A DNA stretch of 64,000 bases from Pedobacter frigiditerrae (GTDB lineage Bacteria; Bacteroidota; Bacteroidia; Sphingobacteriales; Sphingobacteriaceae): contig NZ_SJSK01000001.1 of assembly GCF_004331645.1 (NCBI RefSeq), positions 558,001 through 622,000 of the forward strand, given 5' to 3'. How positions within the stretch are numbered: the stretch's first letter is position 1; each line of letters begins with the position of its first letter. The position numbers and the translations under genes were made by a program. A model generated the notes under the pieces. It ran no database searches. It was given only the letters and a program-made list of their open reading frames with translations, and had not been told where the DNA came from. Shown one piece after another: positions 10,761 to 19,828 of the stretch.

Positions 10761-13235
10761 TTAAAACTTTACAGCTATTCTCCGCCCCATATAAGTAATT
10801 TCTTTATGATCATTTTTAACACCTGTTTCCGTACTTTGATCTGCCATTACCTTCAAAATTTTGAATTTACGACTGCTTAACATTCCAGGAAAACTACCTT
10901 TGCGATCTGCTATACTTAGTGTTTTGGTTTTGTTATTCCAATTAAAATTGATTGTTGCATAAATTCCTTTTTCATAATTATAATTGTCATTTTCATCTTC
11001 GTATAAAGTGAAGCTTCCATCGGCACCTTCATATATCCTAATTTCTAAATTATCCCAATTTTTTTCAGAGGCATATTGCACATCGGGACCTATTGGGATT
11101 ATGCTACCAGCTTTTACAAATAAAGGAATGGTGCTTAAAGTAGTTGTTTTTAAAACTTCCTGACCGCCATTGTGCATTTGGTTGGTCCAGAAATCATACC
11201 AAGCTACGCCAGCTGGCAAATACACTTTCGTAGCTTTAGGCTGGGTAAAGGTTTCAGTAACGGTTGCCTTTTCTTTATCATTGTCTTTTTTGTTCCAACC
11301 CGTTTTTTCATTCGTCTTTACAATGGTTTCGGGTGTGTATTGTGCATTTATTACTGGTGCTACCAAAATAGATGGACCGAAAAGATATTCATTGTTAATA
11401 TTTGAAACATTCTTATCCTTACTAAAATCCATCATCAACGCTCTCATAAATGTTGATTGCTCATTCGTAACCTCCCGTGCTGTAGAGTAGATGTATGGCA
11501 GTAAGGAATAACGTAGTTTGATCGCGCTCTCTATGGCATTATAAACGGGTTCGCCTTTTTCCCCAAACTGGTAAATTTCTCGTGGAACGTCTGTACCATG
11601 CGAACGCATCATTGGTGTAAACGCTCCAAATTGCAACCAGCGCACATAAAGCTCTTGAAATAGCGGGTTCTTAGCGCCCGAACCATCGTTCCAACTTTTG
11701 TTGTATCCGCCAGCAAAAAAACCACCAATGTCGCTATTCCAATAAGGGATGCCACATAATGAGAAATTTAAACCGGCGGGAATTTGGTTTCTTAGCGACT
11801 CCCACGAAGAAGTAATGTCACCCGACCACGTATTTGCTCCATAGCGCTGTTGTCCGGCAAAAGCAGAACGAGTTAAGATAAACACACGTTTATCGGCGCT
11901 TGCTGCACGCTGATGTTCAGCAACACCACCTACAGCCATCAAGGGGTAAGCATTGCGTACTTTACGAAAAGAACCCAAATAGGTTTTGGTATCCATATCG
12001 GCAGGTTTAAAACTGAGATGGTCTGGCTCGGTAGAATCCATCCACCAACCATCAATCTTGCGAGAAAAAAGTCCTTTGTTCAAAAAATCCCAGTAAATAT
12101 CTCGTGCTTTTGGGTGATAAGCATCGTACACTCGAACACCCGAAGGATAATTCATGTTTGGGGGCCAAGTTTCCGAGCCTGACTCTGGCCATGTAGCAAA
12201 ATTGAAAAGTGCTCCAATACTGTCTAGCTTATGGTATTGTTTGGTTGCAGGTCCAAATGAAGACCAAATAGAAATGATAAGATGAGCATTAAGATTATGC
12301 ACATCATCGACCATTTTTTGCGGGTTTGAAAACTCGGGATTGAGGAAATCCATGGCATTCCACAAATAATTGTTCCCCCAGTATTGCCAATCCTGTATCA
12401 CCCCATCAAGCGGAACCCCAAGTTCCCTATATTTTTTAACTACACCTACCAACTCAGTTTGGCTTTTATACCGTTCTTTACTTTGCCAGAACCCATAAGT
12501 CCACAATGGAAACATTGGCACCTGCCCAGTCAAGTTTCGCATACCAGCAACTACTCCGTCAGCATTCCCGCCGTACATAAAATAATAATCTATGCCATCG
12601 CCCACTTCAGAACTAAAAGAAGTTTCCTCTGCATTGTCATTAAAAGTAGTGGGAGAATAGTTGTCCCAAAATAATCCATAACCTTTTATCGACTGAAAGA
12701 AAGTAACGAAGTCCCAGGTATTGTTCTGCACCATCCTTATCTTTTGATTTCTTTGCGATAGTTTGCCATTTTGAAGAATACCCAATCCATAAATAGGTTC
12801 CTCCTTTTCAAGTACAAATGACTGGGCAACTGTATATGTTTTTGTTCCGGAATCGGTAAAATCGGTAAAAGAAGATCCTGCTCCTTTTTCATTGAGTAAA
12901 GCTGTACCATCTGGCCTTCTGAAAGTAACTTGACCGTCTTTCAGGTTTAGGGTTGCCACCAATTCCTTACTGGATATTAGAAGCCTATCTTTATTTTCTT
13001 GAATTTTTATTGGTGTTTTTTCAGGTACCTTTATAACAGATAGGCTTTGCTTAGTGAAGGTGTTGCCTGCTGGCCATTTTAGAACCCTTACAAGCGTAGG
13101 GCTATAAAACTGAATTTCAACTGTAGTTTGATTGATGGTTGCTTTGGCTCCTAAGGTCGTTTTTTCATAACGTTGTGCTTTAGTAGGTAAAAAAACCATC
13201 ATCAAAGCAGAAAAAAATAAACAAATACGGATCAT
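10761..13235 (-). CDS. GH31 alpha-xylosidase/alpha-glucosidase
   Basis: An 824-residue GH31 enzyme with signal peptide ending TKAQ (21), an N-terminal beta-sandwich (about 25-240), a (beta/alpha)8 barrel (about 245-590) and C-terminal beta domains. The nucleophile is Asp400 in WWMDSTEPD and the acid/base Asp473 in NTWSGDITSSW; DGVIQDWQYWG (277-287) is the usual barrel strand. GH31 retains anomeric configuration and includes alpha-xylosidases, which would fit alpha-xylosyl decorations on complex xylan. An alpha-glucosidase cannot be excluded. It is the second gene of the leftward operon, 24 bp from the following GH43 gene. Confidence 0.92.
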   Translation of the reverse strand: MIRICLFFSALMMVFLPTKAQRYEKTTLGAKATINQTTVEIQFYSPTLVRVLKWPAGNTFTKQSLSVIKVPEKTPIKIQENKDRLLISSKELVATLNLKDGQVTFRRPDGTALLNEKGAGSSFTDFTDSGTKTYTVAQSFVLEKEEPIYGLGILQNGKLSQRNQKIRMVQNNTWDFVTFFQSIKGYGLFWDNYSPTTFNDNAEETSFSSEVGDGIDYYFMYGGNADGVVAGMRNLTGQVPMFPLWTYGFWQSKERYKSQTELVGVVKKYRELGVPLDGVIQDWQYWGNNYLWNAMDFLNPEFSNPQKMVDDVHNLNAHLIISIWSSFGPATKQYHKLDSIGALFNFATWPESGSETWPPNMNYPSGVRVYDAYHPKARDIYWDFLNKGLFSRKIDGWWMDSTEPDHLSFKPADMDTKTYLGSFRKVRNAYPLMAVGGVAEHQRAASADKRVFILTRSAFAGQQRYGANTWSGDITSSWESLRNQIPAGLNFSLCGIPYWNSDIGGFFAGGYNKSWNDGSGAKNPLFQELYVRWLQFGAFTPMMRSHGTDVPREIYQFGEKGEPVYNAIESAIKLRYSLLPYIYSTAREVTNEQSTFMRALMMDFSKDKNVSNINNEYLFGPSILVAPVINAQYTPETIVKTNEKTGWNKKDNDKEKATVTETFTQPKATKVYLPAGVAWYDFWTNQMHNGGQEVLKTTTLSTIPLFVKAGSIIPIGPDVQYASEKNWDNLEIRIYEGADGSFTLYEDENDNYNYEKGIYATINFNWNNKTKTLSIADRKGSFPGMLSSRKFKILKVMADQSTETGVKNDHKEITYMGRRIAVKF

Positions 13236-13323
13236 TCTATTAATTTATGATTAGGGATATAAGGTCGATATTTATATTATTAGTTTAATGTGAGCATATG
13301 GATAGAAAAGGCTCTTAACAGTC

Positions 13324-14880
13324 TTATTTTGTCTCAATTCTAAAATAATCGAAATCTACGTAGCCACCAGTGTTTTCAACGGCATAATTGAAAAGGCCGA
13401 ATCGATAACCTATAAAATGAGGCAGCGTATATGACATCTGTAATGGCTCACCAATAGATTTCCAGGTTTTACCATCGAAACTGTAGAAAAAATAGCCTTT
13501 ATCTGTGCGATTCTTAAAGTCGCAATGTGCTTTTAGAAAGACTGTTTGTTGCCCATCTGGAACTTCCTCTCCTTCAACAGTACCTTTTTGATCACTAACC
13601 ATTACTACTTTCCTCTTTCCGTTATCGTTTTTTACACCAACCCAGCCGTATTTGCGCTGCAGGAGCATTAATCCAGCCCTATCTCCACTTTTCATATTAG
13701 CAATGTCCATTGAGATTGTACCCGAAGAAACTGGACCGATTGTACGTTGAGTTAAAGTGTTACGAGCTAACAAAATGTTTGTATCTATTCTTGAAGTAGT
13801 AATTCTTAAATATCCAGGGCGTTTGTTTACAGACCAATTTTTAGGGTCAGGATTGTGGTTCCATTGCCAAACCAAGGGAAGCAATGGTTCTGCTTTAGTG
13901 CGATTAAACTCATCTGACGCCACTATGCCAGGAATCAGTCCTTTGCTCGCTGGGAGATCAAGTACCGCTGGAACTTTGCCATTATCTCCCAATACGGGCC
14001 AACCTTCTTCCCAGTTCACTGGAACCAAATACGGAATGCGACCAACCGAACCAAAATCCCTAAAAAGATAGGAGAACCATTTTCCTTCAGGGGTATTGAT
14101 TAAGCCACCCTGAGCTACTCCCAAATCTTGGAGCGCTACTCTACCTTCATAAGGACCGGTAAGGTTATCTGAACGATGAATCACTACCGTTCTCATTCCA
14201 TTTTTTGGCCAGGTGATATTAAAGATGTAGTATTTACCATTGATTTTGAACAGTTGAGAACCCTCTGAGGGTAAGCCGGTATTTGCACCCGCTGGAAGAC
14301 TAGCATTTTCGATGATTACTTTAGGCTTTGAACCTATTTTAATGGCTGATAAATCAGCATTTAGTTCAACAAGGATAATTTTACCCGCACCATATACCAT
14401 ATAAACACGACCATCATCTTCAAAAAACAAAGAGTGATCATGTAGTGATGGCTTAAATGAAACGCATTTCCAAGGCCCCTTTTCAATATTTTTAGTGCTA
14501 TAGATATAGGTTTTCCCCGTTGTTCCAGAAAAGGTGCTCACATAATAAATCCCATTATGATAGCGAAGGCTACTTGCCCAAGACCCTCTCCCATAATCCC
14601 ATTTTCCGTTGGATAAGGTAAGTTCATCTGAATTTCCAAGTGTATCATAAGCATAACTTACTATTTTCCAATTTACAAGGTCTGTAGATTTCATGATGGG
14701 CACACCTGGATTCATGTGCATCGTGGTACTGCTCATGTAATATACCTTACCTACCCTAATCATTGAGAGATCGGGCACATCGGCATATAAAACAGGATTT
14801 TGTGCTTTCTGAGCTTGAATATAGCTAATGCTAACCAGAGAAAAATAAAGCAAGAAAGTGAATCGTTTAAGTTTCTTCAT
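13324..14880 (-). CDS. GH43 with C-terminal beta-sandwich (beta-xylosidase/arabinofuranosidase)
   Basis: I start this at ATG 14880 (518 residues), because the signal peptide MKKLKRFTFLLYFS...IQAQ begins there; an in-frame start at 14925 would only add 15 residues in front of it. The GH43 propeller spans about 27-320 with Asp37 (ADVPDLS), Asp148 (LHDHSLFFEDDG) and Glu206 (LPSEGSQL). A second beta-sandwich at about 335-518 (EFNRTKAEPLLPLVWQWNHN onward) is the concanavalin-like C-terminal domain of two-domain GH43 enzymes that completes the active site. It differs from the CBM6-type GH43s nearby. It is first in the leftward operon and has a TAGCTTTG promoter element 43 bp upstream. Confidence 0.9.
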   Translation of the reverse strand: MKKLKRFTFLLYFSLVSISYIQAQKAQNPVLYADVPDLSMIRVGKVYYMSSTTMHMNPGVPIMKSTDLVNWKIVSYAYDTLGNSDELTLSNGKWDYGRGSWASSLRYHNGIYYVSTFSGTTGKTYIYSTKNIEKGPWKCVSFKPSLHDHSLFFEDDGRVYMVYGAGKIILVELNADLSAIKIGSKPKVIIENASLPAGANTGLPSEGSQLFKINGKYYIFNITWPKNGMRTVVIHRSDNLTGPYEGRVALQDLGVAQGGLINTPEGKWFSYLFRDFGSVGRIPYLVPVNWEEGWPVLGDNGKVPAVLDLPASKGLIPGIVASDEFNRTKAEPLLPLVWQWNHNPDPKNWSVNKRPGYLRITTSRIDTNILLARNTLTQRTIGPVSSGTISMDIANMKSGDRAGLMLLQRKYGWVGVKNDNGKRKVVMVSDQKGTVEGEEVPDGQQTVFLKAHCDFKNRTDKGYFFYSFDGKTWKSIGEPLQMSYTLPHFIGYRFGLFNYAVENTGGYVDFDYFRIETK

Positions 14881-15125
14881 ACAGCTTATAAAAATTTGGA
14901 AAGGTTTTACACTTAGGTTATCCAAAGCTATTTACAAAAAAGTTAAACCTACCTAGCGCTTTGTTCAAATCTATGCGATGAATGTTTTCTCGTCAAAATT
15001 GTCACCCTGGCTTTTTAAGTAAAATAAATCAAATGTAATAGTAAATATGACGAAATAGACTAGTGACACAATCCCTGTCTCAATAATTTAGTGGAATTGA
15101 TTTAAACACCCAAATTGAATACTTT
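14881..15125. promoter_or_regulatory. Divergent promoter region between the two GH operons
   Basis: The 245-bp AT-rich spacer separates the leftward operon (first codon at 14880) from the rightward operon (15126). On the minus strand TAGCTTTG at 14930-14923 matches the Bacteroidota -7 consensus TAnnTTTG and is 43 bp before the GH43 start. No matching element with good -33 spacing was found for the rightward genes. It is the natural place for the hybrid two-component regulator to bind; no clear direct repeat was recognised by eye. Confidence 0.5.
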
Positions 15126-16496
15126 ATGAACATCAAAGCAATTTTTACAATTCTTATTTTTTCCCTATCACTTTGTATAATTAAACCTAGCTACGCAGAT
15201 GATGTAATTGTTGGCTACCGACATTTAGCAGACCCAGGCACACTAGTTTACAATGGAAGGATATATCTGTATGCTTCTAATGATGACGACAATACCTCAG
15301 AAAAAAATAGTGGCTATAAAATGAAATCTATTGTTTGTGTTTCAAGCAGTGACATGAAAAACTGGACTGACCATGGTGTAGTTTTTGAAGCACCAAGAGA
15401 CGTGGCTTGGGCAGGAAGAACTTGGGCGCCAGCAGCAGTGGCTAGAGATGGAAAAATCTTCCTTTATTTTGGAAACGGTGGAAATGGTATTGGTGTAGCT
15501 ACCTCAACTAGCCCGACAGGTCCATTTAAAGACCCGATTGGGAAGAAACTTGTCGAGACCCAAACACCAGGTGTACTTCCTGCACCAAATATGTGGTTAT
15601 TTGACCCGATGACCTTTATTGACGATGATGGCCAAGCCTATATGTATTTTGGTGGAAACGGCGATAGCAATGTAAGGGTGATTAAACTGAATAAGGATAT
15701 GATTAGTACCGATGGCCCCGCGATCTCAATAACCGCACCAGCATTCTTTGAGGCTTCTTGGATGCATAAAAGAAATGGGATCTATTATTTTTCATACTCA
15801 ACCAATCCGCGGGCACAAATGCGAATAGATTACATGACCAGTAAAAGTCCTACCTCAGGCTTTACCTATGCCGGCATTGTTGCTGCACAGCCCCCAAAAA
15901 ACAACAATAATAACCATCAAGGAATATTTGAATTTAAGGGCGAATGGTATCATGTTTACCACAATAGAAAGGTGGCCTACGCCTTGGGCATCCCTACCGA
16001 GTTTAAGCGCAATTTGGCGATAGAAAAACTAAATTATAAAGCAGACGGTACCATTGAGCAAGTAACCTATACTGAAGATGGGATATCGCAGGTTAACGGA
16101 CTAAACCCTTACGAACGTGTAGAAGCCGAGACCATGTACACACAACAGGGTGTAAAAACTGAGGCTTGTAGCAATGGAGGCTTAAACGTTACCCATGTAA
16201 AAAATGGAGATTGGATTAAAATCAAAGGAGTAGATTTTGGAAAAAAAGGTGCAAAGAAGTTTAGCACTTCTATTGCCAGCACAGGTAGTAACAACACAGT
16301 TGAATTACGTTTAGGTAGTCCAACAGGTAAAATAGTGGGAAAAATGGCCGTTCCGAATACAAGTAATGGTCAAACTTGGAAAACGGTTAGCTGTAAGGTT
16401 GATGGGGCGATTGGACTACAAGATCTTTTTATAACCATAAAGGGGTCGGAAACGCCTGAGGTAAACATGGATTGGTGGGAATTTTCGGCGAAATAG
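15126..16496 (+). CDS. GH43-CBM6 arabinofuranosidase/xylosidase
   Basis: The 456-residue enzyme has a signal peptide ending near PSYADD (25), a GH43 propeller to about residue 330 and a CBM6 domain (YERVEAETMYTQQG to the end, VNMDWWEFSAK). The triad is Asp36 (LADPGT), Asp160 (LFDPMTFIDDDGQ) and Glu209 (FFEASW). The motif around the acid is FEASW rather than the EGPW of its neighbours, which hints at a different GH43 subfamily and perhaps a different linkage. It begins the rightward operon; the next start codon is only 2 bp after its stop. Confidence 0.92.
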   Translation: MNIKAIFTILIFSLSLCIIKPSYADDVIVGYRHLADPGTLVYNGRIYLYASNDDDNTSEKNSGYKMKSIVCVSSSDMKNWTDHGVVFEAPRDVAWAGRTWAPAAVARDGKIFLYFGNGGNGIGVATSTSPTGPFKDPIGKKLVETQTPGVLPAPNMWLFDPMTFIDDDGQAYMYFGGNGDSNVRVIKLNKDMISTDGPAISITAPAFFEASWMHKRNGIYYFSYSTNPRAQMRIDYMTSKSPTSGFTYAGIVAAQPPKNNNNNHQGIFEFKGEWYHVYHNRKVAYALGIPTEFKRNLAIEKLNYKADGTIEQVTYTEDGISQVNGLNPYERVEAETMYTQQGVKTEACSNGGLNVTHVKNGDWIKIKGVDFGKKGAKKFSTSIASTGSNNTVELRLGSPTGKIVGKMAVPNTSNGQTWKTVSCKVDGAIGLQDLFITIKGSETPEVNMDWWEFSAK

Positions 16497-16498
16497 TT

Positions 16499-17866
16499 AT
16501 GGCTATTAAAAGATTAGTACAATTATGCGCTTTCGCCAGTTTTATTGGCTCACCTTTCGTAACAATTGCTCAAAATCCAATTGTCCAGGCTGTATATACT
16601 GCAGATCCAGCACCATTGGTATATAAAGACACTGTTTTTCTATATACTGGTCATGACGAAGACAAGTCCACCTGGTTTACCATGAAAGATTGGCGTGCTT
16701 ACTCTACGGTTGATATGGTCAACTGGACAGATCGCGGATCGCCATTATCACTCGAAACATTTAAATGGGCTAACAAGGATGCTTGGGCAGGGCAGTGTAC
16801 CTTTAGAAACGGAAAATTCTATTGGCATGTTCCCGTAAATCAAGCAAATGGAAAAGGAATGGCAATTGGAGTTGCGGTATCTACAAGTCCAACTGGACCA
16901 TTTAAAGATGTACTTGGCAAGCCATTGGTGCACAGTGGCAATGGAGACATTGATCCCACAGTATTTATTGACGATAATGGCCAAGCTTATTTGTATTGGG
17001 GCAATCCTTACCTAAAATATGTGAAACTGAATGCCGATATGATATCCTACTCTGGCGAAGTAATCACCGTTCCCCTAAACAAGGAAGGTTTTAGTGTTCG
17101 TTATAAAGATGCAGACAAACGACCTTCAGCTTATGAAGAAGGACCTTGGCTACATAAACGAAAAGGATTATATTATCTGTTATATGCAGCCGGGGGAGTT
17201 CCAGAACACCTTGCCTATTCTACCAGTAAAACTGCAACAGGTCCATGGAACTACAGAGATACCATCATGACAGTCATCAAAAAAGGAGGGGCATTTACCA
17301 ATCACCCCGGACTAATTGACTATAAAGGGAAGTCTTATTTCTTTTATCACAATGGCGCCTTAAAAGGTGGTGGCGGATTTAATAGATCTGTTGCTGTGGA
17401 AGAATTTACTTTTAATCCAGATGGCTCCATTCCCAGAATTGAGCATACGGTAACTGGTGTTAAGGCAATTCAAACATTAAATCCATATCAAATTACACAA
17501 GCCGAAACCATTGCCTGGCAAGATGGAATTGAAACAGCATTTGACCCCAGTATTGGTGTATATGTAACTGATATTAGTGCTGGAGATTATCTAAAAGTGA
17601 GGAATGTAAATCTTAGAAAAGGACCAAAATCGATTGAGTTAAGAACTTCCGCAGCATTAGAAGGTACGAGTATCGAAATAAGAACAGATAGTTTAACCGG
17701 CCAAACAATAGGCACTGTTATACTTAAACCAGCAACAAATAAAGAAAAATGGATTACCCAGGTATTTAAGACAGAAAAAGTGATTACGGGGATTCATGAT
17801 CTTTTCTTTGTTTTCAAAGGTTCCAACGGCAATCTTTTCAACTTCGATTGGTGGAAATTTAACTAG
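16499..17866 (+). CDS. GH43-CBM6 arabinofuranosidase/xylosidase
   Basis: I start this at ATG 16499, directly after the preceding stop codon, giving 455 residues with signal peptide MAIKRLVQLC...TIAQ (25); an in-frame ATG at 16472 would overlap the upstream gene and break the signal. The GH43 propeller has Asp36 (TADPAP), Asp152 (DIDPTVFIDDNGQ) and Glu214 (EEGPW). The CBM6 domain runs from about 328 (PYQITQAETIAWQDG) to the end (FNFDWWKFN). The catalytic domain closely resembles the CBM-less GH43 at 4550. It is the second gene of the rightward operon, 11 bp before GH97. Confidence 0.92.
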   Translation: MAIKRLVQLCAFASFIGSPFVTIAQNPIVQAVYTADPAPLVYKDTVFLYTGHDEDKSTWFTMKDWRAYSTVDMVNWTDRGSPLSLETFKWANKDAWAGQCTFRNGKFYWHVPVNQANGKGMAIGVAVSTSPTGPFKDVLGKPLVHSGNGDIDPTVFIDDNGQAYLYWGNPYLKYVKLNADMISYSGEVITVPLNKEGFSVRYKDADKRPSAYEEGPWLHKRKGLYYLLYAAGGVPEHLAYSTSKTATGPWNYRDTIMTVIKKGGAFTNHPGLIDYKGKSYFFYHNGALKGGGGFNRSVAVEEFTFNPDGSIPRIEHTVTGVKAIQTLNPYQITQAETIAWQDGIETAFDPSIGVYVTDISAGDYLKVRNVNLRKGPKSIELRTSAALEGTSIEIRTDSLTGQTIGTVILKPATNKEKWITQVFKTEKVITGIHDLFFVFKGSNGNLFNFDWWKFN

Positions 17867-17877
17867 CAATAAAACAA

Positions 17878-19821
17878 ATGAATATTCTTAAAAAACTCAT
17901 CCTTCCTATTTTATCGCTATTGTGCATAAACAGTTTTTCACAATCCGTATATACGGTAAGCAGTCCCGATAAAAAAATTGTGCTGAGTTGCGATATGAGC
18001 ACCAACACCTATCATATTGTTCGAAATGGCCAAATTGTTCTCCGCAAATCTAAACTTGGTTTAATAAGAGAAGATGAAGATTTTTCCAAAAACTTATTCG
18101 TCTTAAAAGTATCTGAACCCAAACTTATTGTAGATAACTACAGTATGGTTAATGCCAAAAAGAAGAACATCTCTTATCGTGCCATGCAACGGATTATAGA
18201 GACTAAAACTAAAACCGGAAAAAAAATGAACATCACATTTAGGGTTTCTAATGATGGCGTTGCCTTTCAATACGAATTCCCTGAGCGTAGCACCGACATC
18301 AAAAAGATAACAGCAGAGGCGACCAGTTTTCATTTTGTAGAAGGAACCAGGGCTTGGCTTCAGCCTAAGGCAGAGGCGCAAACAGGCTTTGAGCATACCA
18401 ATCCTTCTTACGAGGATTACTATCGAACTGATATCGCCACCGGAACATCATCTCCAGGATCAAATGGATGGGTGTACCCAGCATTATTTAAATATGGTGA
18501 AACTTGGTTGATGGTTACTGAAACTGCATTGGGAAGAGGTTATTGTGGTACCGCATTGCAACAGCATTCGCCAGATAGCGAATACAAAATAAACTTTCCC
18601 CAGCCTGCAGAAGTATTTACCAATGGCAGTGCAACCCTTCTTCCAGAATCATCATTACCCTGGAAAACACCTTGGAGAATAATTGTAATAGGAAGCCTAA
18701 AAAGCATAGCAGAATCTACACTAGGAACGGATTTGGCCCTCCCGCAAAAGAAAATGGATTTCTCGTTTGTTAAACCTGGAAAAGCATCATGGAGCTGGAT
18801 CTTAAAGAAAGATGATTCTACCGTTTATAAAGTACAAAAGAAGTATGTAGATCTTGCTGCGGATATGCAATGGCAATATTGTTTATTGGACGCCAATTGG
18901 GATCAATCAATAGGTTATGATTCTGTTAGGGTTCTAGTGGAATACGCGAAGAAGAAGAACGTAGGGTTACTGTTATGGTATAATTCTGCTGGAAGTTGGA
19001 ACACCGTTAAGTTTACACCAAAAAATAAACTACTTAATCATGCCGATAGGATGAAAGAGTTTGCCCGTTTAAGGGAAATGGGCATTAAGGGTCTAAAGAT
19101 TGACTTTTTTGCAGGCGATGGTCAGTCTATGATCAATTACTACGAAGATCTTTTGGAAGATGCGGCCAGTAATCAGTTAATGCTCAATTTCCATGGTGCA
19201 ACACTGCCAAGAGGGTTACAGCGCACCTATCCCAATCTGATGACTGCTGAAGCTGTGCATGGTTACGAAATGATTACTTTTTCCCAATCCGCAGCAAATC
19301 GAGCACCTGAACATATGGTACTCAATGCACTAATTCGGAACAATTTCGACCCGATGGATTTTACCCCGATGAACCTTTACAAAATTCCGAATATCAAAAG
19401 GGCAACCACTCCATCATTCGAGCTTGCAACGGCTGTAGCATTTTTGTCTGGCATACAGCATTATGCAGAAAGCCCAGAAGGAATGAATTATGTTTCGACT
19501 GAAGTAAAAGATTTTTTAAGAAATCTTCCGAACAGCTGGGATGATGTGAAACTAATAGAAGCCGAGCCAGGAAAGTCATTTGTAGTGGCCAGAAAAGCTG
19601 GTAACAAGTGGTATATAGCAGGTTTAAATGGAGAGAAAATAAAAAAGACATTGGACCTTGACTTGTCATTCTTAAAAGGAAAGCAAGCAGACCTGATTAC
19701 GGCAGAAATAGGGGCCGACAGCAAACCTAAATTTTTAACGAAGAAAATTACCGTCAACTCCAGCGGAAGAACAACTGTTTCTTTGCAAGGAAATGATGGT
19801 TTTGTAATGATATTTAACTAA
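17878..19821 (+). CDS. GH97 glycosidase, retaining type (alpha-galactosidase or beta-L-arabinopyranosidase)
   Basis: The 647-residue protein has a signal peptide ending FSQS (22), an N-terminal beta-sandwich (about 23-290), a (beta/alpha)8 barrel (about 300-560) and a C-terminal beta domain. In GH97, inverting SusB-like alpha-glucosidases use glutamate as base, whereas retaining alpha-galactosidases use an aspartate nucleophile. Here GLKIDFF places Asp409 at the nucleophile position and MTAEAVHG supplies Glu458 as acid/base. So I predict the retaining, galactosidase or beta-L-arabinopyranosidase branch. In arabinoxylan this would remove a galactose or arabinopyranose cap from side chains. It is 11 bp downstream of one GH43 gene and 7 bp upstream of another. 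Confidence 0.88.
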   Translation: MNILKKLILPILSLLCINSFSQSVYTVSSPDKKIVLSCDMSTNTYHIVRNGQIVLRKSKLGLIREDEDFSKNLFVLKVSEPKLIVDNYSMVNAKKKNISYRAMQRIIETKTKTGKKMNITFRVSNDGVAFQYEFPERSTDIKKITAEATSFHFVEGTRAWLQPKAEAQTGFEHTNPSYEDYYRTDIATGTSSPGSNGWVYPALFKYGETWLMVTETALGRGYCGTALQQHSPDSEYKINFPQPAEVFTNGSATLLPESSLPWKTPWRIIVIGSLKSIAESTLGTDLALPQKKMDFSFVKPGKASWSWILKKDDSTVYKVQKKYVDLAADMQWQYCLLDANWDQSIGYDSVRVLVEYAKKKNVGLLLWYNSAGSWNTVKFTPKNKLLNHADRMKEFARLREMGIKGLKIDFFAGDGQSMINYYEDLLEDAASNQLMLNFHGATLPRGLQRTYPNLMTAEAVHGYEMITFSQSAANRAPEHMVLNALIRNNFDPMDFTPMNLYKIPNIKRATTPSFELATAVAFLSGIQHYAESPEGMNYVSTEVKDFLRNLPNSWDDVKLIEAEPGKSFVVARKAGNKWYIAGLNGEKIKKTLDLDLSFLKGKQADLITAEIGADSKPKFLTKKITVNSSGRTTVSLQGNDGFVMIFN

Positions 19822-19828
19822 AACCAGT

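Noticed and set aside
14881-14925. Upstream start for the GH43 at 13324
   Set aside because: The added 15 residues precede a complete signal peptide; the internal ATG at 14880 is the likelier start.
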